A program made the translations under genes and the position numbers. From Acidobacteriota bacterium (GTDB lineage Bacteria; Acidobacteriota; Blastocatellia; Pyrinomonadales; Pyrinomonadaceae): 64,000 bases of DNA. The stretch covers positions 26,406 to 90,405 of the forward strand of contig JAKOVX010000027.1 of NCBI GenBank assembly GCA_029781855.1. Direction: 5' to 3'. This document shows positions 43,366 to 50,706 of this stretch, piece by piece. Position 1 is the stretch's first letter. Each line of letters begins with the position of its first letter. A model generated the notes under the pieces. It searched no databases, was not told the origin of the DNA, and saw only the letters and a program-made list of their open reading frames with translations.

Positions 43366-43676
43366 TCCTTACCGGTCTTGGGGGCCGTATCCGACTTAGT
43401 CGTTGAACTATCGGTTGTAGGCTTTGATGCACTGTCGGCCGATGGGGTTGATTCCGTTGATGTAGATTTATTGGTCGTATCCGGACCAACGCCCTTTTTT
43501 CCCGCATAATCGGTCACGTACCATCCGGCACCCTTGAACTGAAAGCCTGAAAGCGACCATTGCTTCTCTAGTTGGCCGTGGCATTTCTCGCAGGTAGTGA
43601 GCGGCTCGTCGGAAACACTTTGACGCGTCTCGAAGTGCGCTCCGCATTGCTTACATTTGTATTCGTAGATCGGCAT
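43362..43676 (-). CDS. FmdB-family zinc-ribbon protein
   Basis: A 104-residue protein. Residues 1-42 are the FmdB/CxxC_CxxC_SSSS-type zinc ribbon (MPIYEYKCKQCGAHFETRQ, then TTCEKCHGQLEKQWS) followed by FQFKGAGWYVTDYAGKKG. The remaining 40 residues are an S/T/D-rich tail without predicted fold. Such small proteins have unclear roles; family names refer to formamidase-regulon positions only. Overlaps the VWA gene by 4 nt and precedes it on the same strand. Confidence 0.82.
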   Translation of the reverse strand: MPIYEYKCKQCGAHFETRQSVSDEPLTTCEKCHGQLEKQWSLSGFQFKGAGWYVTDYAGKKGVGPDTTNKSTSTESTPSADSASKPTTDSSTTKSDTAPKTGKE

Positions 43677-43779
43677 AGTATCCAGCTCGAAAGAATCTAT
43701 AGACTTAAACTATATTATAAACTAATTCTCGAGCGAAAATTGCATCGAAGCAATTCAGAGCACGAGCTCGAACCATTAT

Positions 43780-44373
43780 ATGCACACAGTAATCTCATCG
43801 ACTCTCGCAGTGATCGGCCTTTGCCTGATGCTCACCGCGGTTGCTCTAGGCCAGGTTGTAAAACGGGAAGTTACGACGGTCGGATCCGTCGATCTCAGCC
43901 GTTACGCCGGGAAGTGGTACGAGATCGGAAAGTACCCAAACCGCTTTCAGAAAAAGTGTGTCGGGAATACATCCGCCGACTACAAGCTAAAGCCGAATGG
44001 CCGGATCGAGGTCCGTAACGAGTGTCTGCTGAAGGACGGCAAGGTCGATGTCGCGATCGGCGAAGCTAAGATCGCGGACAAAACGACAAACGCCAAACTC
44101 AAGGTACGGTTCGCTCCCGGGGCCCTGTCATTCCTGCCTTTCGTGTGGGGTGACTACTGGATATTCGATCTCGACAGTGACTACAAATACGTCGCGGTCG
44201 GCGAACCGAAACGCGAATATTTCTGGATCCTCAGCCGAACACCCACATTGGACGACGCGACCTACCAGGCCATACTTCGCAGGGCCGAGGCAATGGGATT
44301 TGACCCGGCTAAGGTAGAGAAAACGCCTCAGAACGCCGAGGTCCTGAAAGGAACGGTTATCGTCAAGCAGTAG
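43780..44373 (+). CDS. blc: Bacterial lipocalin (Blc-like), exported
   Basis: A 197-residue protein. Signal peptide about residues 1-25 (SSTLAVIGLCLMLTAVALGQ). The lipocalin start RYAGKWYEIGKYPNRFQKK (GxW motif), the SADYKLKPNGRIEVRNECLL strand pair and the end DYKYVAVGEPKREYFWILSR agree with Blc, which binds fatty acid or lysophospholipid in the periplasm or at the outer membrane. E. coli Blc is a lipoprotein; here the cleavage site has no clear lipobox cysteine, so it is probably soluble. Its stop overlaps the convergent trxB stop by 11 nt. Confidence 0.88.
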   Translation: MHTVISSTLAVIGLCLMLTAVALGQVVKREVTTVGSVDLSRYAGKWYEIGKYPNRFQKKCVGNTSADYKLKPNGRIEVRNECLLKDGKVDVAIGEAKIADKTTNAKLKVRFAPGALSFLPFVWGDYWIFDLDSDYKYVAVGEPKREYFWILSRTPTLDDATYQAILRRAEAMGFDPAKVEKTPQNAEVLKGTVIVKQ

Positions 44374-45367
44374 TTTCGGCGGTGACCTCGACGGGATGTT
44401 CCGCAAGGAACCGCTCGGCGTCGATCGCCGCCATGCAACCTGTTCCGGCAGCGGTTACCGCCTGCCGGTAATATGCGTCCTGGGCATCGCCGCACGCGAA
44501 CACGCCCGGGATATTTGTCTTCATCGTTCGGCCCTCCGTTTTGAGGTAGCCGACCGCGTCCATATCCAGCACGCCTTCGAACAGCTCGGTGTTGGGCTTG
44601 TGGCCGATCGCAATAAAAACACCCTGGGTCGGGTAAATGCTCTCTTCGTTCGTTTTGTTGTTCAGGACACGGACGCCGCTGACGCCCTCTTCCTTTGTTC
44701 CGAGGATCTCGAGTACCTCGGTGTTCCACAAAATGTCGATATTATTGTGGCAGAGAACCCGATTCTGCATGATGGCAGAAGCTCGAAATTCGCCGCGTCG
44801 GTGAATGATCGTTACCCTCGAGGCGAACTTTGTTAGAAAGAGTGCCTCCTCCATCGCGGTGTCGCCGCCGCCGACCACTACGATACGCTTATCGCGGAAA
44901 AAGAATCCGTCGCATGTCGCACAAGCCGATACGCCGTTTCCACCCAGGCCCTCCGGCACCGGGGCCTCGCCGGGGATGCCAAGCCATTTTGCCGACGCTC
45001 CCGTCGAAATGATAAGGGTCTCTGCCTCGATCACCCGCGAAATATCGGTGCTGTCCTGACTTTCCTTGCCGTAAAGCTTGAACGGACGCTCAGATAGATC
45101 GACGCTGTCGATCCAAACATTTTCGATCTGGGTCCCGAATCGCAGTGCTTGCTCCCGAAATTCGTCCATCAGGATCGGGCCCATGATCCCTGTCTTGAAT
45201 CCCGGGTAATTTTCGACCTCTGTCGTTATTGTCAATTGGCCGCCCGGCTGCGGGCCGTCGATCACGAGCGGATCGAGCTGGGCACGCGACGCATAGATCG
45301 CGGCGGTCAATCCGGCAGGACCCGATCCGAGGATCACAACTTTGTATCTTGATTTCGCTTCCGACAT
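44363..45367 (-). CDS. trxB: Thioredoxin-disulfide reductase
   Basis: Flavoenzyme that passes electrons from NADPH to thioredoxin and so supplies ribonucleotide reductase and others. The 334-residue protein has FAD motif VVILGSGPAGLTAAIYASRA (10-29), the redox centre C149-A-T-C152 (SACATCDGFFF) and the NADPH motif VVVGGGDTAMEEALFLTKFA with the HRRGEFRAS arginines. The closing G-D strand VFACGDAQDAYYRQAVTAAG completes the FAD site. All catalytic residues are present. No thioredoxin gene is adjacent. Confidence 0.96.
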   Translation of the reverse strand: MSEAKSRYKVVILGSGPAGLTAAIYASRAQLDPLVIDGPQPGGQLTITTEVENYPGFKTGIMGPILMDEFREQALRFGTQIENVWIDSVDLSERPFKLYGKESQDSTDISRVIEAETLIISTGASAKWLGIPGEAPVPEGLGGNGVSACATCDGFFFRDKRIVVVGGGDTAMEEALFLTKFASRVTIIHRRGEFRASAIMQNRVLCHNNIDILWNTEVLEILGTKEEGVSGVRVLNNKTNEESIYPTQGVFIAIGHKPNTELFEGVLDMDAVGYLKTEGRTMKTNIPGVFACGDAQDAYYRQAVTAAGTGCMAAIDAERFLAEHPVEVTAETTA

Positions 45368-45592
45368 AATTTTCTTGTAAGGTTATCGGTTTTGTGGAAT
45401 TTACTTAATCTACCTTTACAGTATAGCTACCGACATATATGTTAGTCCAAAGAGAGCAGATATTGTTTTCCGGCCAAAAAATATTCCGGAAACCGTTGCG
45501 ATAGCTGCAATCTCTGCTCACATGAGCGGGTTATCCGAAATTGAATTTCGTGGTAAACTTATCACGCTTGACCCACATTTAATTGAGATTTG

Positions 45593-45970
45593 ATGTTGAC
45601 CTCTATGCACCCTCAATTTGAGGAGAAACGATTTGCCCTCCGGATGGCGCTCCGTTTGCCGATCGTAGTTTCCGGGCGCTCGGATGACGGTGCAACATGG
45701 AGCGAACCGACTGAGACCGACGACATATCTACGCTCGGGGCCCTTTTTCAATTGAATCAGAAGATCGAGCAGGGCGAGAACCTGTACATCCGTTCGCATC
45801 GTCCCGACGGCGTTCCGGTCGAGGTCAAGGCTCAGGCCGTTCGCGTAAATGCCGCTAGTTACGGGGCTTCGCGGATCGGCGTCGCCATCATTGAGCCTAA
45901 AGACAGCTGGCTGCGGCTCTTTGTCGCATGGATAGCCGACGACAATGTGACCGAGGGAGTCGACGAGTAG
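45593..45970 (+). CDS. PilZ-domain protein
   Basis: A protein of 125 residues that is a stand-alone PilZ-like domain: RFALRMALRLPIVVSGRS is the N-terminal R-x-x-x-R strand, TDDISTLGALFQLNQKIEQG corresponds to the D-x-S-x-x-G motif, then VKAQAVRVNA and GVAIIE strands. PilZ domains bind cyclic di-GMP and alter motility or polysaccharide export; the R-x-x-x-R spacing is present but the first arginine (KRFALR) is only approximate. The ATG at 45593 is preferred; an ATG at 45605 is possible. The next gene lies 24 nt downstream. Confidence 0.68.
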   Translation: MLTSMHPQFEEKRFALRMALRLPIVVSGRSDDGATWSEPTETDDISTLGALFQLNQKIEQGENLYIRSHRPDGVPVEVKAQAVRVNAASYGASRIGVAIIEPKDSWLRLFVAWIADDNVTEGVDE

Positions 45971-45994
45971 CCCGTCCACCCAAATCCTTATTTT

Positions 45995-46777
45995 ATGTCT
46001 ACTTACGAAACAATAACCGTCGAAAAGCACGGTGCTGTTGCCGTGCTCACCATTAACCGTCCGGATAAGCTCAATGCTCTAAACAGCAACGTCCATGCTG
46101 AGGGCGTCGCCGCTCTCGATGAATTACGCAAGGACGACAGCGTCCGCGTGCTTGTAATTACTGGCTCCGGGCCAAAATCGTTCATCGCCGGAGCGGACAT
46201 CAGCGAGTTCGAAGGCATGACGCCCGTCACCCAGCGAAACCAGTTCTACGAAAAGACGCTTTTCAACACGATCGACGCCTTTCCGAAGCCCGTAATTGCT
46301 ATGATCAATGGGTTTTGCCTCGGCGGCGGGAATGAGCTGGCGCTCGCGTGCGACATTCGAATTTGCTCGGAAAATGCCCGTTTTTCGCAACCGGAGATCA
46401 ATCTCGGCATCATGCCGGGCGGCGGCGGCACGCAACGGCTGACAAGACTGATCGGCGAGGGCCGGGCGATGGAGATGATCCTCTCCGGCGATATGATCGA
46501 TGCGGCGACGGCCAATAAATTCGGGCTTGTGAACCACGTTTTCCCGGCTGAGGAGTTGGTCGAAAAGACGATGGAGTTTGCCGGCAAGATCGCCGAAAAA
46601 GCACCTATCGCCCTGCAATTATCGAAGGAAGCGGTGAAATTCGCCTCCCGCTCGAACCTCGACGAGGGCCTCCGCCGCGAGGTCGACCTGTTCGCCATCT
46701 GCTTCTCGACCGAGGACAAGCAGGAGGGCGTCTCGGCCTTCCTCGAAAAGCGAAAGCCAGTGTTCAAGGGCAGATAG
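45995..46777 (+). CDS. Enoyl-CoA hydratase/isomerase (crotonase family)
   Basis: A 260-residue crotonase-fold enzyme. The oxyanion-hole segments are KSFIAGADISEFEGM and INGFCLGGGNELALACDIRI; the acid residues are E in PEINLGIMPGGGGTQRLTR (E corresponding to the second catalytic Glu) and the matching one near NELALA, both present. This is most like short-chain enoyl-CoA hydratase (FadB/EchA, 3-hydroxybutyryl-CoA dehydratase). No partner beta-oxidation genes are adjacent, so the pathway (fatty acid, amino acid or aromatic degradation) is open. It stands before the tRNA-Ala gene. Confidence 0.9.
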   Translation: MSTYETITVEKHGAVAVLTINRPDKLNALNSNVHAEGVAALDELRKDDSVRVLVITGSGPKSFIAGADISEFEGMTPVTQRNQFYEKTLFNTIDAFPKPVIAMINGFCLGGGNELALACDIRICSENARFSQPEINLGIMPGGGGTQRLTRLIGEGRAMEMILSGDMIDAATANKFGLVNHVFPAEELVEKTMEFAGKIAEKAPIALQLSKEAVKFASRSNLDEGLRREVDLFAICFSTEDKQEGVSAFLEKRKPVFKGR

Positions 46778-46787
46778 CGATGAATGC

Positions 46788-46816
46788 TTGACGGTCGCCG
46801 GCATTTTCGGTAGATT
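46788..46816 (+). promoter_or_regulatory. Predicted promoter of tRNA-Ala
   Basis: TTGACG (46788-46793), 17-nt spacer, TAGATT (46811-46816). The expected start near 46823 lies about 29 nt before the tRNA. Confidence 0.6.
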
Positions 46817-46851
46817 GGGAGATTGCGATTTTCGAATTTGAGGTCGCAAAC

Positions 46852-46927
46852 GGGGACGTAGCTCAGCTGGGAGAGCGCTGCAATGGCATTGCAGAGGTCA
46901 GGGGTTCGATCCCCCTCGTCTCCACCA
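46852..46927 (+). tRNA. tRNA-Ala (anticodon GGC)
   Basis: A 76-nt cloverleaf: acceptor GGGGACG/CGTCTCC (one G-T pair), D arm GCTCAGCTGGGAGAGC, anticodon arm CTGCA-ATGGCAT-TGCAG with anticodon GGC, T arm AGGGG-TTCGATC-CCCCT, discriminator A and encoded CCA (46925-46927). An intrinsic terminator follows. Confidence 0.97.
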
Positions 46928-46941
46928 AAATTTTTTCGAAC

Positions 46942-46975
46942 GAGGCAGGCCGAGCGGTCTGCCTCTTTTATTTTT
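46942..46975 (+). terminator. Intrinsic terminator after tRNA-Ala
   Basis: GAGGCAGGCC (46942-46951), loop GAGC, GGTCTGCCTC (46956-46965), then TTTTATTTTT. A 10-bp stem with one G-T pair and a T-run. Confidence 0.88.
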
Positions 46976-47031
46976 CGGAAAAAGTTTGGGGCGCACCGCG
47001 GCGTGCACCGGATACTTTTGTCAACAAAATC

Positions 47032-47140
47032 CAGGCGCACTCGTTCGCCCTGTCAGGCGCTATGTTTTACCCCTCCAGGCGCACTCGATACCCCCCTCAG
47101 GCGCTATGTTTACCCCTCTCAGGCGCTATGTTTTTTGTCG
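47032..47140 (+). repeat. Five 22-nt tandem repeats of two alternating types
   Basis: Units at 47032, 47054, 47076, 47098 and 47120, all beginning CAGGCGC. Units 1 and 3 continue ACTCG (type A), units 2, 4 and 5 continue TATGTTT (type B), so the array has a 44-nt higher-order period. No spacers, so not a CRISPR. Confidence 0.85.
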
Positions 47141-47385
47141 AAAATTTAGGGCTGAAATGCCGATTTGTTGCATGCGATCTTGGGGTGCGTATCTGATGGG
47201 CTATTTTCGTGCGCTCATCGTAAAGCATTAACCTACGAAAATTCTCCCTTTCGGGTGCGCGACATGGCCGGCATCTCGGCGGGGATCTGGGCCGAAAGTG
47301 TTGTTTGCTATGGGCGGAGAAATGATCCTGGGTTTCTTCGTGGTTGTCGTCGGTCGAATCGTCTTTTCGGGTCTTCGGCGGAATT

Positions 47386-47440
47386 TTTAACACAAAGAAC
47401 ACAAAGGGAAGACACAAAGGTCACGGAGCGGGGACAAAGG
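47386..47440 (+). repeat. CACAAAG tandem repeat array
   Basis: AACACAAAG AACACAAAG, then degenerate units GACACAAAGG, TCACGGAG and GGACAAAGG. Nine-nt period at the start. Precedes the 106-bp element by 24 nt. Confidence 0.7.
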
Positions 47441-47464
47441 GGAAAAGTGAAAAAGGGGGAATGG

Positions 47465-47571
47465 CCTGACTTTGCGGACTTTGCGGTTTTCCTTGGCGTA
47501 CTTTGCGGTTAAAGCGGCTTTTTATCGCAAAGACCGCGAAGTTGAGGACGCAAAGGGCGCGAAGGAGGAAA
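47465..47571 (+). repeat. 106-bp repeat element, copy 1
   Basis: First half is GACTTTGCG GACTTTGCGG units, then TTGGCGTACTTTGCGGTT; second half is TATCGCAAAGACCGCGAAG, GACGCAAAGGGCGCGAAG, roughly the reverse complement. A second copy lies at 50497-50603 in the same orientation with about three quarters of positions alike by eye. The element is a palindromic pair of 9-nt-period repeats. Confidence 0.75.
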
Positions 47572-47642
47572 GAGTGCGGAGTGTGGGATGGAATTTTCCT
47601 GAGTATTTCGACCCACCTGTCGGGCTGTGCCCGTCTATTTGC

Positions 47643-47794
47643 GGAAAAGTTCTACTTTTCCGGCGGGCGGCACCTAACGATCCCGGAGCCCGCTTCGGGC
47701 GACGGATATTGTCGGAGGCACAGCCTCCTCCGGGAAATAGATAGGACGCGGCCGGCGAAGCTGAGCTTCGCCGCAAATAGGGCGGCTGAGCCGC
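47643..47794. repeat. Cluster of five short perfect palindromes
   Basis: GGAAAAG-TTCTA-CTTTTCC (47643-47661), GCCCG-CTT-CGGGC (47688-47700), GGAGGC-ACA-GCCTCC (47714-47728), CGGCGAAG-CTGAG-CTTCGCCG (47753-47773), GCGGC-TGA-GCCGC (47782-47794). All have 5- to 10-bp stems and tiny loops. REP-like appearance. Confidence 0.7.
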
Positions 47795-48069
47795 GGGGCA
47801 CGGCGATGGTGGGACGGCGGGAGTGCGGAACGGCGGATCATCGCGGTGAGTGTACCGCCCTTACTTACGTGCGGGCTTGTGCATTTCGGCTCTGAGTATG
47901 CCCGGAACTTGTCGAGGGCAACGAACGCCCTTACTACGTGCGGGCTTCTGCAATGTGCGGGCTCTTCGCAATAACGACAAATGGGATTTTTTCGTGACAA
48001 GCGGGTTATTCGAGAATAGAATCGGGAACAGCAGCGACTCAATGACCGCTGTTCGTCCTTGAGGTAAAT

Positions 48070-48822
48070 ATGAAGTTGAAAACTGTCGTTAAGTATCAAG
48101 CCTTTAAGCCTTTGGTTACAAGCGCATTCGCGGTCATGTTGGTGATCCTAATATCTGCTCCATTCGGTTATTGCCAAGAAGCCGCGATAAAGGATAGACG
48201 AATTTCTATCGCGATGGAGAATGTAGGATTCGGCGACGTGATCGGCTACCTTTCCAGCAAATATGGTCTCTCGTTTGGGGTCGAAATGGCTCCCGCTGAC
48301 TACGAATCAAACGATCTACAATTCGATGTTTACCGCGGAGACTTTGGAGTGTTTGGTGATAAACGGACAAAGTTCAAACTCGATCTCAAAGATGCGCAGC
48401 TTTCGGAAGTGCTGGACGCTGTGATGGCGTTTAAGCCGGATTATCGTTGGGAGATCTCAAATGAGACGATAAATATTTATCCCATACGCGGCCGGGATGA
48501 GCGCTTGAGTCGGCTGATGAATTTGAAAATTGGCTCCTTCGACCTAGGAAAGAACAATCTAATAGTTGGAAAAATTGTGGATCGCGTCGTTGCACTGTCT
48601 GAGGTAAGAGAGTTTGCAAGATCAGAAGATCTGGGCATTCCGGCGCTGCATTACGGGGATGCCACGCCCCTCTTTGACAAGATGGAAGATATCCATCTTT
48701 CGAAACTCTCGTTCAAGGAACTTCTGAACAAGCTTGCCTTGGCGAAGAAAGGCGGATGGAGGGTTTTTGTCACGCCGTCTACCGATAAGACGAGAAGGGA
48801 CGTTGTGGTGATCGAGATCTGA
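48070..48822 (+). CDS. Unrecognised exported protein, STN/secretin-domain-like
   Basis: A 250-residue protein. Signal peptide about 1-36 (SAFAVMLVILISAPFGYC). Mature residues about 40-140 resemble a secretin/TonB short N-terminal fold: ISIAMENVGFGDVIGYLSSK, YGLSFGVEM and LDLKDAQLSEVLDAVMAF, in a pattern repeated near residues 190-240 (IHLSKLSFKELLNKLALAKK). A full secretin or TonB receptor is not attached, so the role is open. It is the first gene of a three-gene exported set in a repeat-flanked stretch. I cannot name a family with confidence. Confidence 0.55.
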   Translation: MKLKTVVKYQAFKPLVTSAFAVMLVILISAPFGYCQEAAIKDRRISIAMENVGFGDVIGYLSSKYGLSFGVEMAPADYESNDLQFDVYRGDFGVFGDKRTKFKLDLKDAQLSEVLDAVMAFKPDYRWEISNETINIYPIRGRDERLSRLMNLKIGSFDLGKNNLIVGKIVDRVVALSEVREFARSEDLGIPALHYGDATPLFDKMEDIHLSKLSFKELLNKLALAKKGGWRVFVTPSTDKTRRDVVVIEI

Positions 48823-48844
48823 CGGCTCGACGAAGTGTACCGAT

Positions 48845-48910
48845 GCCCGGCTAAGGCCTGGCCGGGCTCCAGGCGTGAGTGGCCAGTGTGACGGTCGGGC
48901 ACAGCCCGAC
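48845..48910. repeat. Two GC-rich hairpins
   Basis: GCCCGGC-TAAGGCCTG-GCCGGGC (48845-48867) and GTCGGGC-ACA-GCCCGAC (48894-48910). The second has the ACA loop of the palindrome at 47714 and is followed by TTTCG, so it could act as a terminator for the preceding gene. Confidence 0.55.
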
Positions 48911-48952
48911 TTTCGAAAAAGACCGCCGGCGTCCTAAACAAAGAAAGACCAG

Positions 48953-48982
48953 CCCATCGTGTAACGACCCATCGTGTAACGA
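48953..48982. repeat. Perfect 15-bp tandem duplication
   Basis: CCCATCGTGTAACGA at 48953-48967 is repeated exactly at 48968-48982, upstream of the next gene. Confidence 0.8.
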
Positions 48983-49036
48983 GACGTATAAGCTTAACTC
49001 GAATATGATAAGGTCGTTGTGGCTCGGAGGAAATAG

Positions 49037-49795
49037 ATGAAAGGAATCTATCGATCATTAATGACCTTAACGGTGGTTTGTGTGTCGGGTTTGTCATATT
49101 TTGCCAAGAACGCGGCAACGACCAATACAGCCTTAGTGACCCCTGCAGCGACAGTTGCGGCAAGTCTGGCAGCGGAACCATTTTCCGATCCGTCCGATCT
49201 CGTGAATAGGGTCCGAGCAAATTATTCTAATTTGAAACACTACTCGGCAGATGGCGAGTCAATCACAGGGGTATCCGCCACTTCATATCCAGGTGAAGTC
49301 ACGACAAAGAGTGTAAAGTCACATTTTGTGTTCGATCGCCAAGGGTTGTTCACGCTGAATTGGGTTGAGCCTCGTTGGTTTCAGGACACAACGGACGAAT
49401 ATAAAATAGTTTATGACCTGGCGGCCGACAAGTTGGTCGAACTCAACATACGATATCCGCAGAGTGTGAAAGGCCTTGGTTTCGGTTCGCTCCTGTACGT
49501 CGTTGACGCCGGTTCTGGTGGAATATTCTTTATACCGAGATTGCTCGTAAATGAAAGGATCATTATAGAGGAAATGCCTTTGCCGACGACCAAGATCGAA
49601 CTCTCAGATGAGATCATCGATGGTGTTGAATGTTCCAAACTGAAATGGAACCACAATGATTCCACGCTTAATTGGGAGACCGATATCTGGGTTCGCAAGT
49701 CGGACCTGATGGTCGTCAAATTTCGACGTGAGATGCGCTTCGACGGCTCGGTTTTAATCGAGGAAGACCTACAAAAGAATATTCAGTCTGACTGA
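49037..49795 (+). CDS. Unrecognised exported protein, LolA/DUF2092-like fold
   Basis: A 252-residue protein with an uncleaved or signal-peptide-like start (LMTLTVVCVSGLSYFAKNAA) and a long low-complexity stretch of A and T to residue 45. The rest suggests an outer-membrane-lipoprotein-carrier-like half barrel: LVNRVRANYSNLKHYSADGE, VKSHFVFDRQGLFTLNWVEP, EYKIVYDLAADKLVELN, SDEIIDGVECSKLKW and NWETDIWVRKSDLMVVKFRR. GGAGG six nt before the ATG is a strong ribosome-binding site. Function unknown; similar half barrels bind lipid chains. Confidence 0.55.
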   Translation: MKGIYRSLMTLTVVCVSGLSYFAKNAATTNTALVTPAATVAASLAAEPFSDPSDLVNRVRANYSNLKHYSADGESITGVSATSYPGEVTTKSVKSHFVFDRQGLFTLNWVEPRWFQDTTDEYKIVYDLAADKLVELNIRYPQSVKGLGFGSLLYVVDAGSGGIFFIPRLLVNERIIIEEMPLPTTKIELSDEIIDGVECSKLKWNHNDSTLNWETDIWVRKSDLMVVKFRREMRFDGSVLIEEDLQKNIQSD

Positions 49796-49989
49796 TCTGT
49801 CACCTTATCTGCAGACGCTCAACCGTTAAGCTACGTAACCGTCGTGCACCGCGAACTCCTGGAACTCCAGAAGAACTGAAAGAACCCACCCGCTGACGCA
49901 GGTGGTTCTGACTTAGCGATAGATCGGGTAAAACTCGCCATTCACATTGGCGAATCTTCCAGAAAGGATATAGCATTCCCAAAACAGCA

Positions 49990-50478
49990 ATGAGGCCATT
50001 CTTTCTAATTCTCCTGCTCGCGTCGATGGTGCTGGGTCAGAAGTATGAACTCGAGCTGCCGGGCGTGGCTCCGCTCAAGACATCAAGGAAAAAGTTCGAA
50101 AAGATCTACGGCCCGCCGGTCGAGAGGAATCCCGAAAACAAGGTCTTCAAATATCGGACCGAAACTCAATTGATCGAGGTCACCTACACCTCGAAACCTT
50201 GCTCCAACGAACGCTATGGAAGCTACAGGGTAAAACAAGATACTGTGCTCAGCGCTACGGTCTATTTCCTGTCCTCGGTTAAGGTTTCCGAGCTTAAATT
50301 TGATATCGGCAAGTTTACGATGGACGACTCCGGCGATTTTGCAAGCATATTTCGCTATCTGAATCCTAAGGAAGGGATAACGATTCGCATTTCTATCGAT
50401 GGTGACGACCAACAGTATCTACAGGCCATTGATTATTATCCGAATCAAGATCAGGAACGTCGTCAAAAGTGCGGGTAA
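49990..50478 (+). CDS. Unrecognised small exported protein
   Basis: A 162-residue protein with a short signal peptide (MRPFFLILLLASMVLGQ, about 1-17). The mature part (KYELELPGVAPLKTSRKKFE, IYGPPVERNPENKVFKYRTE, then VTYTSKPCSNERYGSYRV, LNPKEGITIRISIDGDDQQY) has two or three cysteines and an alternating strand pattern. No family is recognised. It follows the LolA-like gene by about 200 nt, and is itself followed by a copy of the 106-bp element. Confidence 0.55.
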   Translation: MRPFFLILLLASMVLGQKYELELPGVAPLKTSRKKFEKIYGPPVERNPENKVFKYRTETQLIEVTYTSKPCSNERYGSYRVKQDTVLSATVYFLSSVKVSELKFDIGKFTMDDSGDFASIFRYLNPKEGITIRISIDGDDQQYLQAIDYYPNQDQERRQKCG

Positions 50479-50496
50479 GGCCTGGCCCGACGGGTC

Positions 50497-50603
50497 CGCC
50501 TTTGCGAGCTTTGCGGGTTTTACTTGGCGTACTTTGCGGTTAGGTTGGTTTTTTAACGCAGAGATCGCGAAGTTTCGGACGCAAAGGACGCAGAGGAAGA
50601 GAC
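50497..50603 (+). repeat. 106-bp repeat element, copy 2
   Basis: Same order of blocks as copy 1 at 47465: CTTTGCG units, TTGGCGTACTTTGCGGTTA, a T-rich centre, ATCGCGAAG and GACGCAAAGGACGCAGAG. It lies 18 nt after the stop of the last exported-protein gene. The two copies bracket the three exported-protein genes. Confidence 0.75.
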
Positions 50604-50706
50604 GGACTCGGTCACGGAAAGCCGGAAGACTGGTGGAAGAAGAACTTCTCTGAACTACCACCCCGCCCTGCGGGCACCCCTCCTAAACAGGGAGGGGAGC
50701 TTTCGG

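Larger units (their letters stand above)
46976..48069. other. 1.1-kb gene-free, repeat-rich stretch
   Basis: No open frame in it shows family resemblance or a credible start. It holds a 22-nt tandem array (47032-47140), a CACAAAG array (47386-47440), one copy of a 106-bp element (47465-47571), a run of small palindromes (47643-47794) and degenerate GCGGGCTT repeats (about 47860-47965). Confidence 0.7.

Noticed and set aside
47032..47140. CRISPR array
   Set aside because: The 22-nt units are contiguous with no spacers, and no cas gene is nearby.
47165..47512. 115-codon open frame in the repeat-rich stretch
   Set aside because: It runs through the CACAAAG array and the 106-bp element; no family features and no ribosome-binding site.
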